From Polyodon spathula (taxonomy: Eukaryota > Chordata > Actinopteri > Acipenseriformes > Polyodontidae), in assembly GCF_017654505.1 (NCBI RefSeq), contig NC_054548.1, positions 23,608,870 through 23,672,869 of the forward strand: a DNA stretch of 64,000 bases, read 5' to 3'. This document shows, piece by piece, positions 36,220 through 48,185 of the stretch; the stretch's first letter is position 1, and every line of letters begins with the position of its first letter. Both the position numbers and the translations under genes were made by a program. The notes under the pieces are model-generated. The model did not search any database and was not told where the DNA came from. It worked only from the letters and a program-made list of their open reading frames with translations.

Positions 36220-37772
36220 GTGACAACATGTCTAATAAAATCAATGAAACATGCACTTACATTATTGGACCCACCAATTCAATGTGTTCAGTGAGTGATA
36301 TTACAAAATATTTTTTTTTTGTCTCTCGTGGCATTGTTGGTATCCCCCATGTGTTTTCATTTGTGTAAACATGTGCACCGCCCCTAATAAGTCCTAGTTC
36401 ACTACAATGAATAATAACCACTTATTCCTAGAACCCCAGGTCGAGAGTTCAACTCATGGATAAAATGTGTAAGACTTAAAAATGGCAGCTTGCTTCCTGG
36501 GAAATATGATCTATTCAAAGCACAGTCTCAGCTAAATCATTTAAAAATTCAGATTTAGGCCTTGATACTGAATGTCTGAATTTCAAAACAAGCTCATGCA
36601 ATTGCATAATTGTGTTTCCTACTGTGTAGCATCTTCATAAAAGAGTGAAAACGTAATGAATGTGGATGTCTGAATTTAAAGTATATTTCAGTCAGGACAG
36701 CTCTTGCAATTTTAAAAACAATATTTTTAATAGAGAACAAAGAATGGTAACATGAGAATTTATCGCCACATTTTGATTCGCTTGGTTTTTGTGCTCAGCC
36801 TTGGTGCTGGCTCTTAATATTGATTTCAAATCTCTCAGCTGGCAAGGCCTGAAAATGAGGTGGATGCTGGTGAGAAGGTAAATGAAAAGCATGACACAGA
36901 CTGCAAAGAGAGTTAAGTTTAAATGTATCTGGCTTAAACACTATTGACAGCTGCCACTGATTGAAGAATGACATGAAGGAGTTATCTCCTAAGTCAAATA
37001 ATGTCAGCTTGAGTAGTAATGGATGCAAGGATTTTCCAGTCAATCAAGTCATCATATTTGGAGATGTATTTAGAGTGCCTGAAATTTTGAATAGTTTTAC
37101 ATTCATTTGGCACAACTCAGTTAAGGACTGATAAAAAATTAAAAAAAAGTTATAACAGTGCTTTCATGAGCTGCAAACTTGACTTGCTTAATCAAAATGC
37201 TCTTTTATTCACCCTCAAAACCATCTGTAAATATTTTTCATAGATGATATTGACTTTAATGTTCATAATTTGAGTTTTGTTTAATCTTTTCAATTAGTGA
37301 GATCAGTTGTTTTGATGAAAACTTTTTAAAGTGGTTCCAGAGAAGGACTAAACATATGAGTAATCAACAGCAGTGAAGAGATGCCAGTCTTTATAATAAT
37401 ACTTTCAATGAGTGTTATTGGCAGACAGCCAACAAAATTTTGTAATTACAGAATCTGTGTATGTGTCACAGGCTCGCTTTGGGATTAACAAAAAACTCAA
37501 GACAGACTATTTAGTATTAGAATACACAGGGTGGGTTTTTATAGTGGGGCCCAGGCAAGAACAAATTGACACCTGGCACACAAAATAAAATGTTAACCAA
37601 ATAATGCCAATACAATCTTACACTTATGTCCAGTGCATGATGTTTGATTCAGTCTGCCTGTAACATCGACATCTTATTCACACAAGCAGTATTGTCACTG
37701 GTCCATATAATGTTTTACCACGTGTATTTAGTACTTCAATTTCACAAGATTTTTAGAGACAAGACTATAGAG
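34653..37772. other. Unassigned DNA with a CA microsatellite
   Basis: No gene recognised. The only distinct feature is (CA)n at 36173-36219. Open frames near 34700-35190 overlap one another on the minus strand and carry no domain I know. Confidence 0.4.
36173..36219. repeat. (CA)n microsatellite
   Basis: About 45 bases of perfect CA repeat. Confidence 0.95.
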
Positions 37773-38108
37773 CAGGGTTTCCCAATCCTGGTCCTGGGGA
37801 CCCACTGTGTCTTTTGGTTTTCATTCCAACTGAGCGCTCAATTACTTAATTAAACCCTTAATTAAACTAATATAGTGCTTAATCAGACCTTTTTAATTGT
37901 TCTCCTCTCCTAAAAAGTTGCCTATTTCAAGATACTTGTAAAATTATATAGTTAACTTGAAATATCCAACTGATTAAAAGCTGAAAACAATTAAAAGGTC
38001 TTATTTAGCTAATGAATAGTTATGGGTTCAATTAAGTAATTTAGAACACAGTTGGAATAAAAACCAGAAGACATAGGAAGTGCCCAGGACCAGGACTGGG
38101 AAACCTTG
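37773..38108. mobile_element. 336-bp inverted-repeat MITE, probable hAT derivative
   Basis: Left end CAGGGTTTCCCAATCCTGGT; right end, inverted, CAAGGTTTCCCAGTCCTGGT. The inverted similarity runs on inward through TTTTCATTCCAACTG and its complement, so much of the element can fold on itself. Flanks CTATAGAG (37765-37772) and GTATAGAT (38109-38116) agree at six of eight positions, fitting an 8-bp duplication. The CAGGGTTTCCCA terminus is common in hAT-type non-autonomous families in fish. No ORF. Confidence 0.82.
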
Positions 38109-41100
38109 GTATAGATGAAAGGCATAGTTATTCAAACTTACTCTATCAACAACGATCAGATCATATTAACATTAAACAAAAATGAAAGCTCAGTGAAAAG
38201 GGGTACCAGTTGTACTGTTAATAAAGCTAATAAGAGGTAATAAAGTCATTTTTTTTTGTTAGCACTCCTTTAAATTGTATGCATAAAACAGATATGTTGT
38301 TTGTCAAAGTATTGAGCTATATTAATGGTTCCTTGTCAGATAAAGTTGAGATTAATTTAAAAAATTCAAACTGTGGCATATCTTAACGCTAACCTAAAAC
38401 TCAAAACCTGCTCAGTCTTTAAGTATTTAGTGATGTTAAATTACCCCTGGGGGCCAAAACCAGCATGATTAATATATAATTCAAACTTGAGTCATTAAAG
38501 TTAGTAATCCCTACCATTTATCACTCGTCTAAAGAGAAGAAAGGGATTGGGAGGAGAAAAGAACAGGATGCACGGCTACAGTTTTTCACAGACGCTAGAT
38601 CAACAGTACCTGATAAATGGATTTTATAACTTCTCCCCTCGTAAGAATATAACATTAGATAAATATATTACAATACACCTACAGTGCTTTCAATTTTATT
38701 CCACTTGTTATTCTATAACCTGCCTTGGTGTTGGGGTATTGAAGTTTAATTAAATTCTATCATGCAATAAGGGCTTATATCCAGTACAAATCTCAGTCAG
38801 ATAAAAATGACCCCCATTTAACACATTCTGAACTTTTATTACTAGTGTTTAAGAACTGAAAAATCAGTGAACTTCGGCCATACAATATATGTATGGTTAG
38901 TCTCATGATGCTTGCATCATGCTGAGACTGGAAAATGTTAATCGAAAAATGATATTCTACCACTTAAAATATTTTCCAAACCTCTGCTGCTTTTTTATAT
39001 TATTATTATCAGAAAAGAGAATGCAGCTTGTAAGTATCCCGTCAAAGAAACCTCTGGGACCTCATTTCAAAACAAAACCAGGTCTGAATACCTTATTTTA
39101 GCCTTAGAAATAACCAAGTCTTGTACTTTTAAAACATATTCTTTATTGACGACTGTAATGTAGAATTGCAATTTTAATGCCACAGCTGTAGTCGACTGAC
39201 TGCATTCATTCCATCATTGAAGGTGAGCTACCTGGTTGAGTTCTATTACAAGAAGTGTCATGTGGCTATGAACACGCTTCCTGCCTTTATGCTCTGTGTA
39301 ATGTTCTGGTGGACATGACTTTCTTATTGAATAATTATTGTTTGTAGTGTCAGCTCTTATTGCTGCTGATATCATTTGCCTGGCAGTTAAGAGACATTTC
39401 TGAATGCGCACAGGCCACTTTTCCTTGATGACCCAGTTGCAGGTACAGACACTTGTATACTGTCCACTTGTAAGTAAGCTACTTTAATCCAAATAGGACT
39501 GCAGCATCACATTCTGGCTTGACCCTGTAATCGCATTCTCTCCCTGCATAGAAACAGAATACAGAAAAAAAACATGTTTCTCGGCCAATTATAGTTTCAG
39601 AAAATATAATTAATATAATCCCTTCCCAAGAGGGATCTATGCCTCAAACTGTTCTGAACTACACCAACCTGGTATCAAACAGCCACTGTAGTGTAGGTTC
39701 AAGTAGCAAGATAAAACACAAATACACACTGTAGATGTTAAAACAAACAGTCTTTGGTTATCTCTGATGGGTGATACACAGATGGTGAGGCATTTTCAAG
39801 GTCCCTAGTGTCACTTCGCTTTTTTAAAAGGATGGAGAGATATTCCAGCACAGTGTGGAGTGCAGCTGCTGTTTGCATTTTGTTGTGCTAGATACAGGCT
39901 TTCACCTACAGTGATAAGTGACAGTAATAGCAGGGACAGTATGAGGCAACTGCAGCAACACCAAAGAACATATAGTTCTCCTTGAAGAAAAATCAATCAC
40001 TAGCTCAGGTTTAAAAAACAAAACAAAAAACAAACAAACAAACGAAAAAAAAACCATATCAAGCAATTAGTCCACTGAAAATGACTGATCTGTGATAAAC
40101 ACTGTACTTTACCTTTACAGGCCTCATTCTCCAGAGTTTACTGCAATGTGTTTTCAGCACTGCAGCTAATATTATAACAGACTAGAGAAGTAGTGCAAAA
40201 ACCATAACCTGCTTAATGCCTACAGAATGTAAAACTTATCAGAAACTGTGTCATAAAAGTGGCAAAAAAGGGCGTATGGCTGAGATATCCTGCAGGAAGC
40301 TTTGACCTGGGTTTGAGGTTCATGAATCAAGTCCATTGCAGCCACTGTAGGACACTTAATATGCCTGCGTGATTAGCAGAAGAAATGTGGACAGTTGCAA
40401 ATTATTTTTGTAATATACATTTCCCCAGCCACACTATAAACTGGATATATTACATTGCAATACTGAGACATATGTAAGTGCCGCCCCTGTGGGTTATAAG
40501 AAAGAGCAGTCTTGGGAGACTGTCATAATACTAACACTTTATTATTATAAGTTACTTGCTTCTGCCCTTGCTGTTCATTACTGATTACAAACCTCATTTT
40601 CATCTTTTATTGAACAAAATATGTTCTGCATCTCTGATGGTACCGCAATTAAATTTTATAGTAAATTTCTGCCATTTATCGCCATCATCCTACGAACATC
40701 CCTCTTTTAGAATTCTAATTTTAGTTAACAGGAAAGTGAGCTTTAACTGGAGATGCAATTTTATTAAATGCTCTCAATGTGAATTGTGTGGCTTTCATTT
40801 AGGATGACTGATGTGGGGGAAGAAAGATTGATGAGAAATTAAACTTGGCATGTAGCAATATTATAATATTGTTCATACAATGGCATTGTTATGGCGTCAT
40901 TTTCCAATCAGATTGACCTGTGAGCAACATAACATCTAATAAAAGCTGTTATTCACCCCAAAATCTGCAGATTTACTGAATCCAGCTGTGGGTAATTTCA
41001 TGCCAAGAATCCAAACTATTATATAAGCACTGCTATGGCAGCTCTCACAATGACGCGTACTGACCTATATCTTTCTACCAATACCTGTGTAGCGTGGGGT

Positions 41101-42922
41101 AACTTGTCAGTTTCATCAAAGAGTTAAGTGTGCTGTGGTATATGAAACCTAGTAAATAAAATGCATTTAAAATGGAAACAATTGTTTGCTTTTCAAATTT
41201 AGTTTTAGAGGAAAAGCTTTAGATCTAAATTAATCTGAAGCAAATGCTAACTTGATCTTAACAATGGGGTGTGCTGGGTAACTCTTTAATGCCAGAAGTA
41301 CAGTATGTTCTTAGACTACAAGCATCATACTTACTAATTATAAAATGGCTTGGAATATTAACAACCTCGAAGGTTAGCTATAGGTTAGCTGGATTCTGCA
41401 TGCTTTTCAATTTCCTCGCAAAACTGCACTGTAGGGCAATTACGTGATGTGTGACATTCGGTGCATTTATCACTGTCAAACTCTTTTGTCTTGTTAAGGT
41501 TCATTTACTGCTTGTTGTCCTCATTCTTTACAATGGGCACCGTCATGCTGCAGTATTTGTACAGGGCCTAACTGTCAAAGGCTGTTAATAAGGCTTCATT
41601 ACCCAACATTTCCCAGGGACATAATATAAATATAATACAGTTATAGTTATCTGCTATCCCTAAACCTCCGCAACATGGTGTGATGAATTGTGCACTCATG
41701 CAACGTGCTGAATTATAGAATTATAGTTCAACAGCAGTATATGGCGTTAACCACTCTGACCTGTAAAAGCAGCTTGTATCTTACAGCAACAATAATATTT
41801 TTATAATACATCTAGTTAATATATTATACTTCCATGGAAAATGGAAGATATATGGCGTTCCTCACCATCTTTCTTGGATTGGGTCACACTCCATCAGGAA
41901 AATGTGATTAATTTGACAAGTCTTGCACATAGGATCGAAGTATTGTTTAATTATTTGAATGGCTGTAATGGTTTTTCATGCAGTGTTAGTTTTTTAATGT
42001 TCTTTGTTGAATATGTTTCTGTCCTCAGATGACTATGATATGAATCTTACAGGTTGTTTTTCTTTTTCAGTCAGTCTGTTTGTCATTTATTTAGGTTTTA
42101 TATAAGTGATCTTTTTTGTAATGAAACCATATAACCTCAGTTAAACGCCTCTGACGTTTATTTACAATATTTGCCAGCAGACCCGGTGGGTATTGGAGAC
42201 AGGCGATTATTTGAGACCCAGCAATTATTTGAAGTTTTACGGTAAATGGAATCTTAGAATACAACTGTCTACAAATTGTGTACCATAGTGAGGTCATGAG
42301 TCACACGACCTCAATATGGCAGGATAATTGGGACTGAGATCAATGTACAATATGTGTTTTAAATAAATTAATGAAAGAGAATTCATTGCAATACGCTATT
42401 TTAATAGCAATACGCAATACTTCTCTTCTGTAGAGATGCCTCATTTATGCATTAAAATGTAGGAAACCTGCTGTGTGAATGTGTTAAATTCCAAATGAAC
42501 CCAATTCTCCTTTTCTGTTCCAGAGAACTAAAGTGTTATATTCTAACTTGGTGTTTTGGCATAAGAACAAATTGATTTTAGATTCTGTTATTTATGTATT
42601 TAACTTTCTTGTTTGGCAGACCACCCCTGTAAATGAGAATTGTGACATAATGGTGCTTGCTTGTTTAAATATGTAAGCTAATAAATAAAATACAATTAGT
42701 TTCTGTGCTGTAAATGTCCAGAGTTTAATAACTGTGTGCAAAGTATAAATCTTCAGTTGCAAGGTCTTTGCTTCATCTCAAAGTAGGAAAACACAACCCT
42801 CTCCTCTGTCTTACACACAAAACTAAATCCAACTATTTTATTATGAATGTAATGAATCCAGGACTCAGAGTTCTACTCCCTAGGATGGAGTAGGAGCAAG
42901 TAGGCGGAGTGTATAGATAACA
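38109..42922. other. Unassigned DNA
   Basis: No gene, transposon terminus or array recognised in about 4.8 kb. Composition is uniformly AT-rich with only short chance frames. Conserved host non-coding sequence could be present, but nothing in a single sequence shows it. Confidence 0.4.
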
Positions 42923-43189
42923 CTAGGTGTGTTTGAACTTGCTTTCCGGAATTCTTCCGATAGGATTCCAGAACACTCTGTTCCGGAAAGTAGTGTTTAC
43001 ACCTGTATGAAACAGCAGGGAGTGCTTCTCTCAGGACAAGAGTCTGAGCATGCGTACTTTGTAAAATAAAGATGTGCTGACGCTGTGCTGCAATGATGAC
43101 ATTATCGGGTGCTATAATTTGAAAAAAAATTAAAATATGGTCTTGTTTTTTCATTTACAATTAGAAAATAGAAACATTTAAATTTTGGT

Positions 43190-43190
<1 letters not shown>

Positions 43191-43259
<69 letters not shown>

Positions 43260-43263
43260 AATA
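43191..43263. repeat. (AAT)n microsatellite
   Basis: About 73 bases of AAT repeat with two ACT variant units. Confidence 0.95.
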
Positions 43264-43612
43264 GATAAATAAAAGCTTTTTGTAGATTTATATTAATCGT
43301 TTATCGCAGGTCTGTGAAAAGTGCTATATAAACACAATTTGATTTTGTTCTCCCCCGTCGTTATGGTACAGGCTGATTAATATGACCCTTTCATTGTACA
43401 AATAGCAAATATGTTTCAAGTTACACCTAAACGAAAAAAATGATAAAACAAGACCATATTTGAAATTTTTCAATTTCCGGAAACCTTCTAAAAGTGTAAC
43501 TGATAAGCGTTACACAGATCCCCAGTCTACATATCAAAAAATGTATAAAACAGATATACCAAACATATCACAAACTCTTATAACAATATACAGAAATAAG
43601 TTGCACTGACTT

Positions 43613-43847
43613 TGTTATGACTGTCTGTATTTTAATACAACACACATGGATGATTCACCCCAAGGTTAACAAACTGCTTTATTGTTCCAGTTGCTTTCAT
43701 GACTCACTCAACGAGTGATGCTTGCAATGTACGTAACAGAATATATATCGTATCTTTATCACAGGACCCCAATAATGTGTTTCTGTCAGGACCTCTACTC
43801 AGGGCCTCTGTAGCCCGTCTGAACATTAAATAGATCGTGTTATTACA
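43613..43847 (-). repeat. 3' LTR of the gypsy element, with adjoining polypurine tract
   Basis: On the minus strand it starts TGTAATAACACGATC and ends GACAGTCATAACA, 235 bp. Immediately before it (43848-43861) is the purine-only tract AAGAGGGGAGGAGA, the plus-strand primer site. The start matches the only surviving piece of the other LTR. Confidence 0.88.
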
Positions 43848-44164
43848 TCTCCTCCCCTCTTAGTCCCAATGTCTTGATCTGCATCTGAATCTCAAAGTGG
43901 AATCACCAACAACTGTTTATCAACTTAACAAACTCTACCTGTTGTTGCATTTTAGTGTAAACCCTTAACTGGGTTAGACTACTCCATACTCCAGACACCT
44001 TAAGAGGATTATTCTGCCCCTTTTACTACATAGTCTTTGAAATATGCAGGTGCCTTCCTATCTCTAGCAGGATAACGCAGACATACTTCTGATTCAGTGT
44101 CATTAAGACTGGATCGAGGGACCTCTTCATTGTTGCATTGCTCTATCGGTGCTCCCACGCTACA

Positions 44165-44755
44165 TTACTCCAAGACTGCCCTGGGAGTGAAGTCTTCCAG
44201 TGACTCTGGTCCCTGTGGTATGGCGCGGACTTTTCCATCCAAGCGTAGGCGCACATGATCTTGGTGTCTTCTTATGATCCAACCATCCTCAGTCCAGACT
44301 TCCCATGACACTGGCCCTGTTTTTGTCAATAGTGTTCCAAAGATCCACTTGTTACTGTGTGTTTGAAAACATTGCGCATAGACCTGATCTGCCTCCTCTA
44401 GCTTCCGATCTCGAGCATGAGTATCATGCAGGTCCTTTTGCTGTGCTTGTTTCAGGGAGACCTTATTGGAAAGACAGGGATGAATTAGGTTTGGATGTGT
44501 TCTCAGTTGGCGTTCCATTAATAATTGAGCTGGGATAAAGTCTGTAGTAGTCTGAGGGGTTGTTCTGTATGTCAGAAGGAATCGTGCAATTTTTGTTTCT
44601 AGACTCACCCCTGTCATTTTCTTCATTCCTTCTTTGAATGTTCAGACTGCTCTCTCTCTGCCAAGCCATTTGAGGCTCGATGGTAAGGAGACATCTTCAC
44701 ATGCTTGATCCTTTTCCTGAGGAATGTTTCAAATTCAAATGTTGCAAATGAAGTC
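44165..44755 (-). pseudogene. Gypsy integrase, C-terminal part only
   Basis: The segment joins the end of the RNase H region (trace of NADDLS) straight to TFEFETFLRKR and GLAERE, the latter carrying the catalytic Glu of the integrase core. The HHCC zinc finger and the two catalytic Asp residues are gone. After a frame change comes a 153-residue open frame (44165-44626) with FLLTYRTTPQTTT and LLMERQLRTHP, typical of the integrase C-terminal region after the core. A single deletion near 44755 explains the junction. Confidence 0.8.
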
Positions 44756-44783
44756 AGCTTAGGTCATCTGCATTTGTATGTTT

Positions 44784-46110
44784 CTACCCTTCTTTGTAGG
44801 AGATTATGTACTCGTCGGCTACCAGGGTTAACGCCCACCTTTGAATGAGGGCTGCTACCATCTGTGGCATGCTTTTGCTTTGATTGAATAGCTCCAATAA
44901 AGGCTTGTGGTCTGTAATTATGGTAAAATGCTTCCCATACAAGTACTGGTGGAATTTTTTAAGCCCAAAGATGATTGCCAAGCCTTCTTTTTCAAGCTGG
45001 GAATACTCCCTCTCTGCTGTCGTCAGTGAGCGAGACACATATCCAATGGGTCTTTCTGAGTCATCCATCAATCTGTGTGACAAAACGGCCCCCACTCCAT
45101 ATGGTGAAGCATCACAGGATAAACACAACGTGTCATAATGAACCAATAACTGGTCAGAATGGAGGCATGCTTTGATTTTTGGAATGCTTGTTCCTCTTGT
45201 CTGCCCCACTTCCATGCAGTTTACTTACGTAGCAAATTAGGGAGTGGTTCTAGAATGGTAGACACATTTGGTAAAAATTTACGGTAATAGTTGAGCATGC
45301 CTAGATGTGCTCTTAATTGTGTCTGATTAGTCGGTCTGAAAGCCTCTTTGATGGCTGCAACTTTGTCCACAACAGGATGAACCTCTTTTTCATCAATTCT
45401 GTATCCAAGATAAACTACTTCAGGTGCTAGAAAACAGCACTAGTTCAAACGCAAACGCAAACCTGCTATCAACAGTCTATGTAAAACCTTCTCCAGGTTA
45501 TCCATATGACTTGCATCATCCATCCCTGTAATTAGGGTGTCATCAATACAAACCACCACCTGCAGAATGCCTTGTAACAAGTTTTCCATTGTACACTGGA
45601 AAATGCCTGGGGCTGAAGAAACTCCATAAGGCAACCTTGTATATTGATACAAGCCCTTGTGAGTATTAATTGTGGTGAATTTTCTTGAACCTTCATCCAG
45701 TATCAGTTGCTGATATGCTTGAGACATATCCAGTTTTGTGAATTTTTGGCCTCCCCCTAACACTGCCAATAAGTCTTCAGTTTTTGGAATTGGAATTTTT
45801 AATTGTCCAATTTCGAAACTTGGTTACTTTGTAATCTCTGAATAATCAAATAGTTTTATCTTGTTTGACCACAGGGATAATTGGTGCTGCCCACTCAGAA
45901 AAAGACACCAGTACTTTGAATCTCTGCAGCTCTGCCTCCAACTTGTCCCTCAGTGTATAAGGCAAGGGCCTGGGTTTAAAATACTTAGGCTGTACTCAAG
46001 ACTTAAAGTAAATGTTTGCTGTGGTTCCTGTTAGTGTTCCTAGGCCCTCCTTAAAAACCTGAGGATATTTCTCCAGGATTGATTGAAGTTTTGGGGGCTT
46101 CTCGGCATCC
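44784..46110 (-). pseudogene. Gypsy reverse transcriptase and RNase H
   Basis: Reading on the minus strand: LEKYPQVFKEGLG and FKPRPLPYTLRDKLEAEL (RT start, about 46000-46100), KFTKLDMSQAYQQL (first catalytic Asp), YTRLPYGVSSAPGIFQ, then VVVCIDDTLITG. The last is the polymerase YxDD box with Tyr changed to Cys (near 45540). The connection region follows with GMLNYYRKFLPN. RNase H (44784-45215) shows LSCDASPYGVGAVLSH, EKEGLAIIFGLKKFHQYLYG and TDHKPLLELF. Stops and frame changes lie near 45200-45440 and 45780-45990. It once copied the element RNA into DNA; it is broken now. Confidence 0.88.
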
Positions 46111-46239
46111 AGTTTAAATATGGCCCTCCAATTCAACCTCATGTCCTGTAGCCAGTAACGGCCAAGAGGATTGGGTCCTTTTACCTTCACTACCGCACTG
46201 GTAACTATTTTTCTTGGCCTAGATATTGCACTCTGGAGA

Positions 46240-46440
46240 CTAACATTCCCAGCACTGTGACATGGGCTCCTGTGTATGTTTGCAAGTTTAATCCTGTATT
46301 CTCCGGATCTCCTAATCCTAGACTTCTATAGGCACGTTCACTTACGATTGTGGAGGAAGCACCTGTATCACTTCCATTTCTAGTGAATGTACATTTAATT
46401 CCATTATCACTCTCTATGGATCAACTTTTTTTTCATTGCA
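46240..46440 (-). pseudogene. Gypsy aspartic protease fragment
   Basis: The minus strand encodes NGSDTGASSTIVSE, the DTGA active site of a retroviral-type aspartic protease, followed by YRSLGLGDPENTGL. The family pairs two such subunits to cut Gag-Pol. It sits between the Gag zinc knuckles and RT as expected; flanking stops show decay. Confidence 0.72.
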
Positions 46441-46499
46441 TGTGGTACAGGTTATAGACCTCTTCAATTTGACTTCCACTCTCTTCAAGGTGATTAGTT

Positions 46500-47010
46500 C
46501 CACTAGCCTCCCTTTTTACTTTAAATTGTAATCTTGCAACTTCGCCACTGACTCTTTGTCTGCCTTTTCGGCCAAGTGCCCCCTCTTGTGGCAGAAGTGA
46601 CAAACTGCATCAGTAAATCTGCATGCATCAGGCCTATGTTTTCCCTCACATCGAAAACAGTGAAGCGTACCTACAGTGTTTTCCATAGGAGAATGGATTA
46701 TGTTGAATGTCTGCTCCAGCTTTAATTATTGCAGTAACGCCAAAACATCCTTAGCCGCCATTTCCTTGGCTGTTGCTAACTCTGTAGCTCATTGTAAAGT
46801 TAGATCAGGTTCAGCAAATAAAAGGCGCTGGATTCGGTCTTCATTTATTCCACACCCCAGTCTGTCCCTTATCATATCATCCAGCGATGCACCAAAGGAA
46901 CAGAATTCGGTGAGTCTCTGTAGTTCTGCTACAAATGCTGACACAGTCTGTCCATCTTGTCAGATTTTGCTGTGAAATTTAAAATGCTGTACAATTTTGC
47001 TCGGTTTCGG
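46500..47010 (-). pseudogene. Gypsy Gag with zinc knuckles
   Basis: The minus strand carries SAFVAELQRLTEFCSFG and MIRDRLGCGINEDRIQR, the conserved end of the gypsy Gag capsid region. Two zinc knuckles follow: CFRCEGKHRPDAC is intact-looking, and CHFCHKRGHLAEKA has lost its last Cys. These normally bind the genomic RNA. Stop codons interrupt the frame (near 46790 and 46965). Confidence 0.82.
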
Positions 47011-47254
47011 ATTTAAATGACTTGTTAGCGGCACAAACGTTAACTATGTTAGTTTGCGGGGCTGAATTAAATTGCGCAAAAGAGCATAAACATTGCTGCC
47101 GCATACACTTAAGAAAATTGCTCTCCTTTTTGCTTCATCTGTTATTTAGTTTGCTTCAAAATAATACCCCGGGCGCTCAACATACTGCTGCCACTGTTCT
47201 TCCTCAGGCTCAAAATGGCTTATTTTCCCGTAAATCACCATATACTCCAGTTTC

Positions 47255-47301
47255 TTTGCTTCTGTAGCCCACCTGAACATTAAATAGATCACATTACTAC
47301 A
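47255..47301 (-). repeat. Remnant of the gypsy 5' LTR
   Basis: Only about 47 bases match the start of the 3' LTR (TGTAGTAATGTGATCTATTT here against TGTAATAACACGATC there). The remainder of the LTR and the primer-binding site are not recognisable. Confidence 0.75.
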
Positions 47302-48045
47302 GACTTTTTTTAGATGGTAAGACTTGGAAGTTGAAAATGTTTATGAATTATGGGAAGGCAGCACCGTGATGACATTGATGGTTGGCTTGCTGTGCCCATT
47401 GGGTATTTTCTCCAATCTTGCCTGAATATTTCCTCAGGGCATTTACAATAACAAAGTATACTGGAATCCGTCCTCTCAGTCTGGAATACAAACTCAACTT
47501 TTGAGAGGATAAGAGGACGTATTGCGGAAAGCATTCGGTAGCGCTTACATGACTAAAATATTATAGAATATGTCCTCTTGACTGCTTGTTCCGGAATATT
47601 TGTGCTAGTGTAAACACGCCTATTGTCTGGATCAGAGATGGGTACAGGCCCACAGCAAAGCAGAACCCTGTACCATCCTGTAAGTTCAAGTATACTGCAA
47701 ATTCTGCAATTTAAAAATGTATATAACTCTGCTGTACCCTGTTCACCCTGATAAAATATATCAAGCAATGCTTGTTCTGCTTTGTTGTGGAGAGTTTTCT
47801 TCCAACTGGACATGAAAAAGAAGGCCAACCACCACTGTGTGTGCGTACCTAAATTCAACGGTACTGTTGAGCGTTGACTCAACAAAAACATCACTATTGT
47901 CAAAAGACTTCCGAGTATTTAGGAACGCTTCTTTGCATTCCTAAACTAAACAGTAAAATTAAAAATGAGCTATTGTGCATAATCGGCCTGCAGCTCTTAA
48001 AAAGAATATTACAAAATCTTAAATACAAGTTTTTATTAAATATGC

Positions 48046-48048
<3 letters not shown>

Positions 48049-48135
<87 letters not shown>

Positions 48136-48185
48136 ATATATATATATATGTATATATATTCTATATATATATATATATATATATA
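48049..48185. repeat. (TA)n microsatellite, interrupted
   Basis: About 137 bases of TA with small GTATG and TTCTA interruptions. The overlapping Tyr-Ile frames on both strands are artefacts. Confidence 0.95.

Larger units (their letters stand above)
43613..47301 (-). mobile_element. Ty3/gypsy LTR retrotransposon, decayed and internally deleted
   Basis: GACTT stands at 43608-43612 and again at 47302-47306, a perfect 5-bp duplication that fixes both ends. Minus-strand order is 5' LTR remnant, gag, protease, RT, RNase H, integrase C-terminus, polypurine tract, 3' LTR, the Ty3/gypsy order. Its 3.7 kb is shorter than the usual 5-6 kb because most of the 5' LTR and the integrase zinc-finger and core are missing. 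Stops and frameshifts occur throughout, so it is not autonomous. Confidence 0.9.
42923..47624. mobile_element. TIR-bounded DNA element enclosing a gypsy element
   Basis: The left end is TAGGTGTGTTTGAAC followed by TTCCGGAA. The right end, inverted, is TAGGCGTGTTTACAC followed by ATTCCGGAA. Inside the left arm is a further inverted relative (TTCCGGAAAGTAGTGTTTAC near 42980). The gypsy element at 43613-47301 lies between the two ends with its own 5-bp duplication, so the DNA element is older; removing it leaves about 1 kb. No transposase is visible. The target duplication was not clear and the superfamily is unassigned. Confidence 0.55.
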
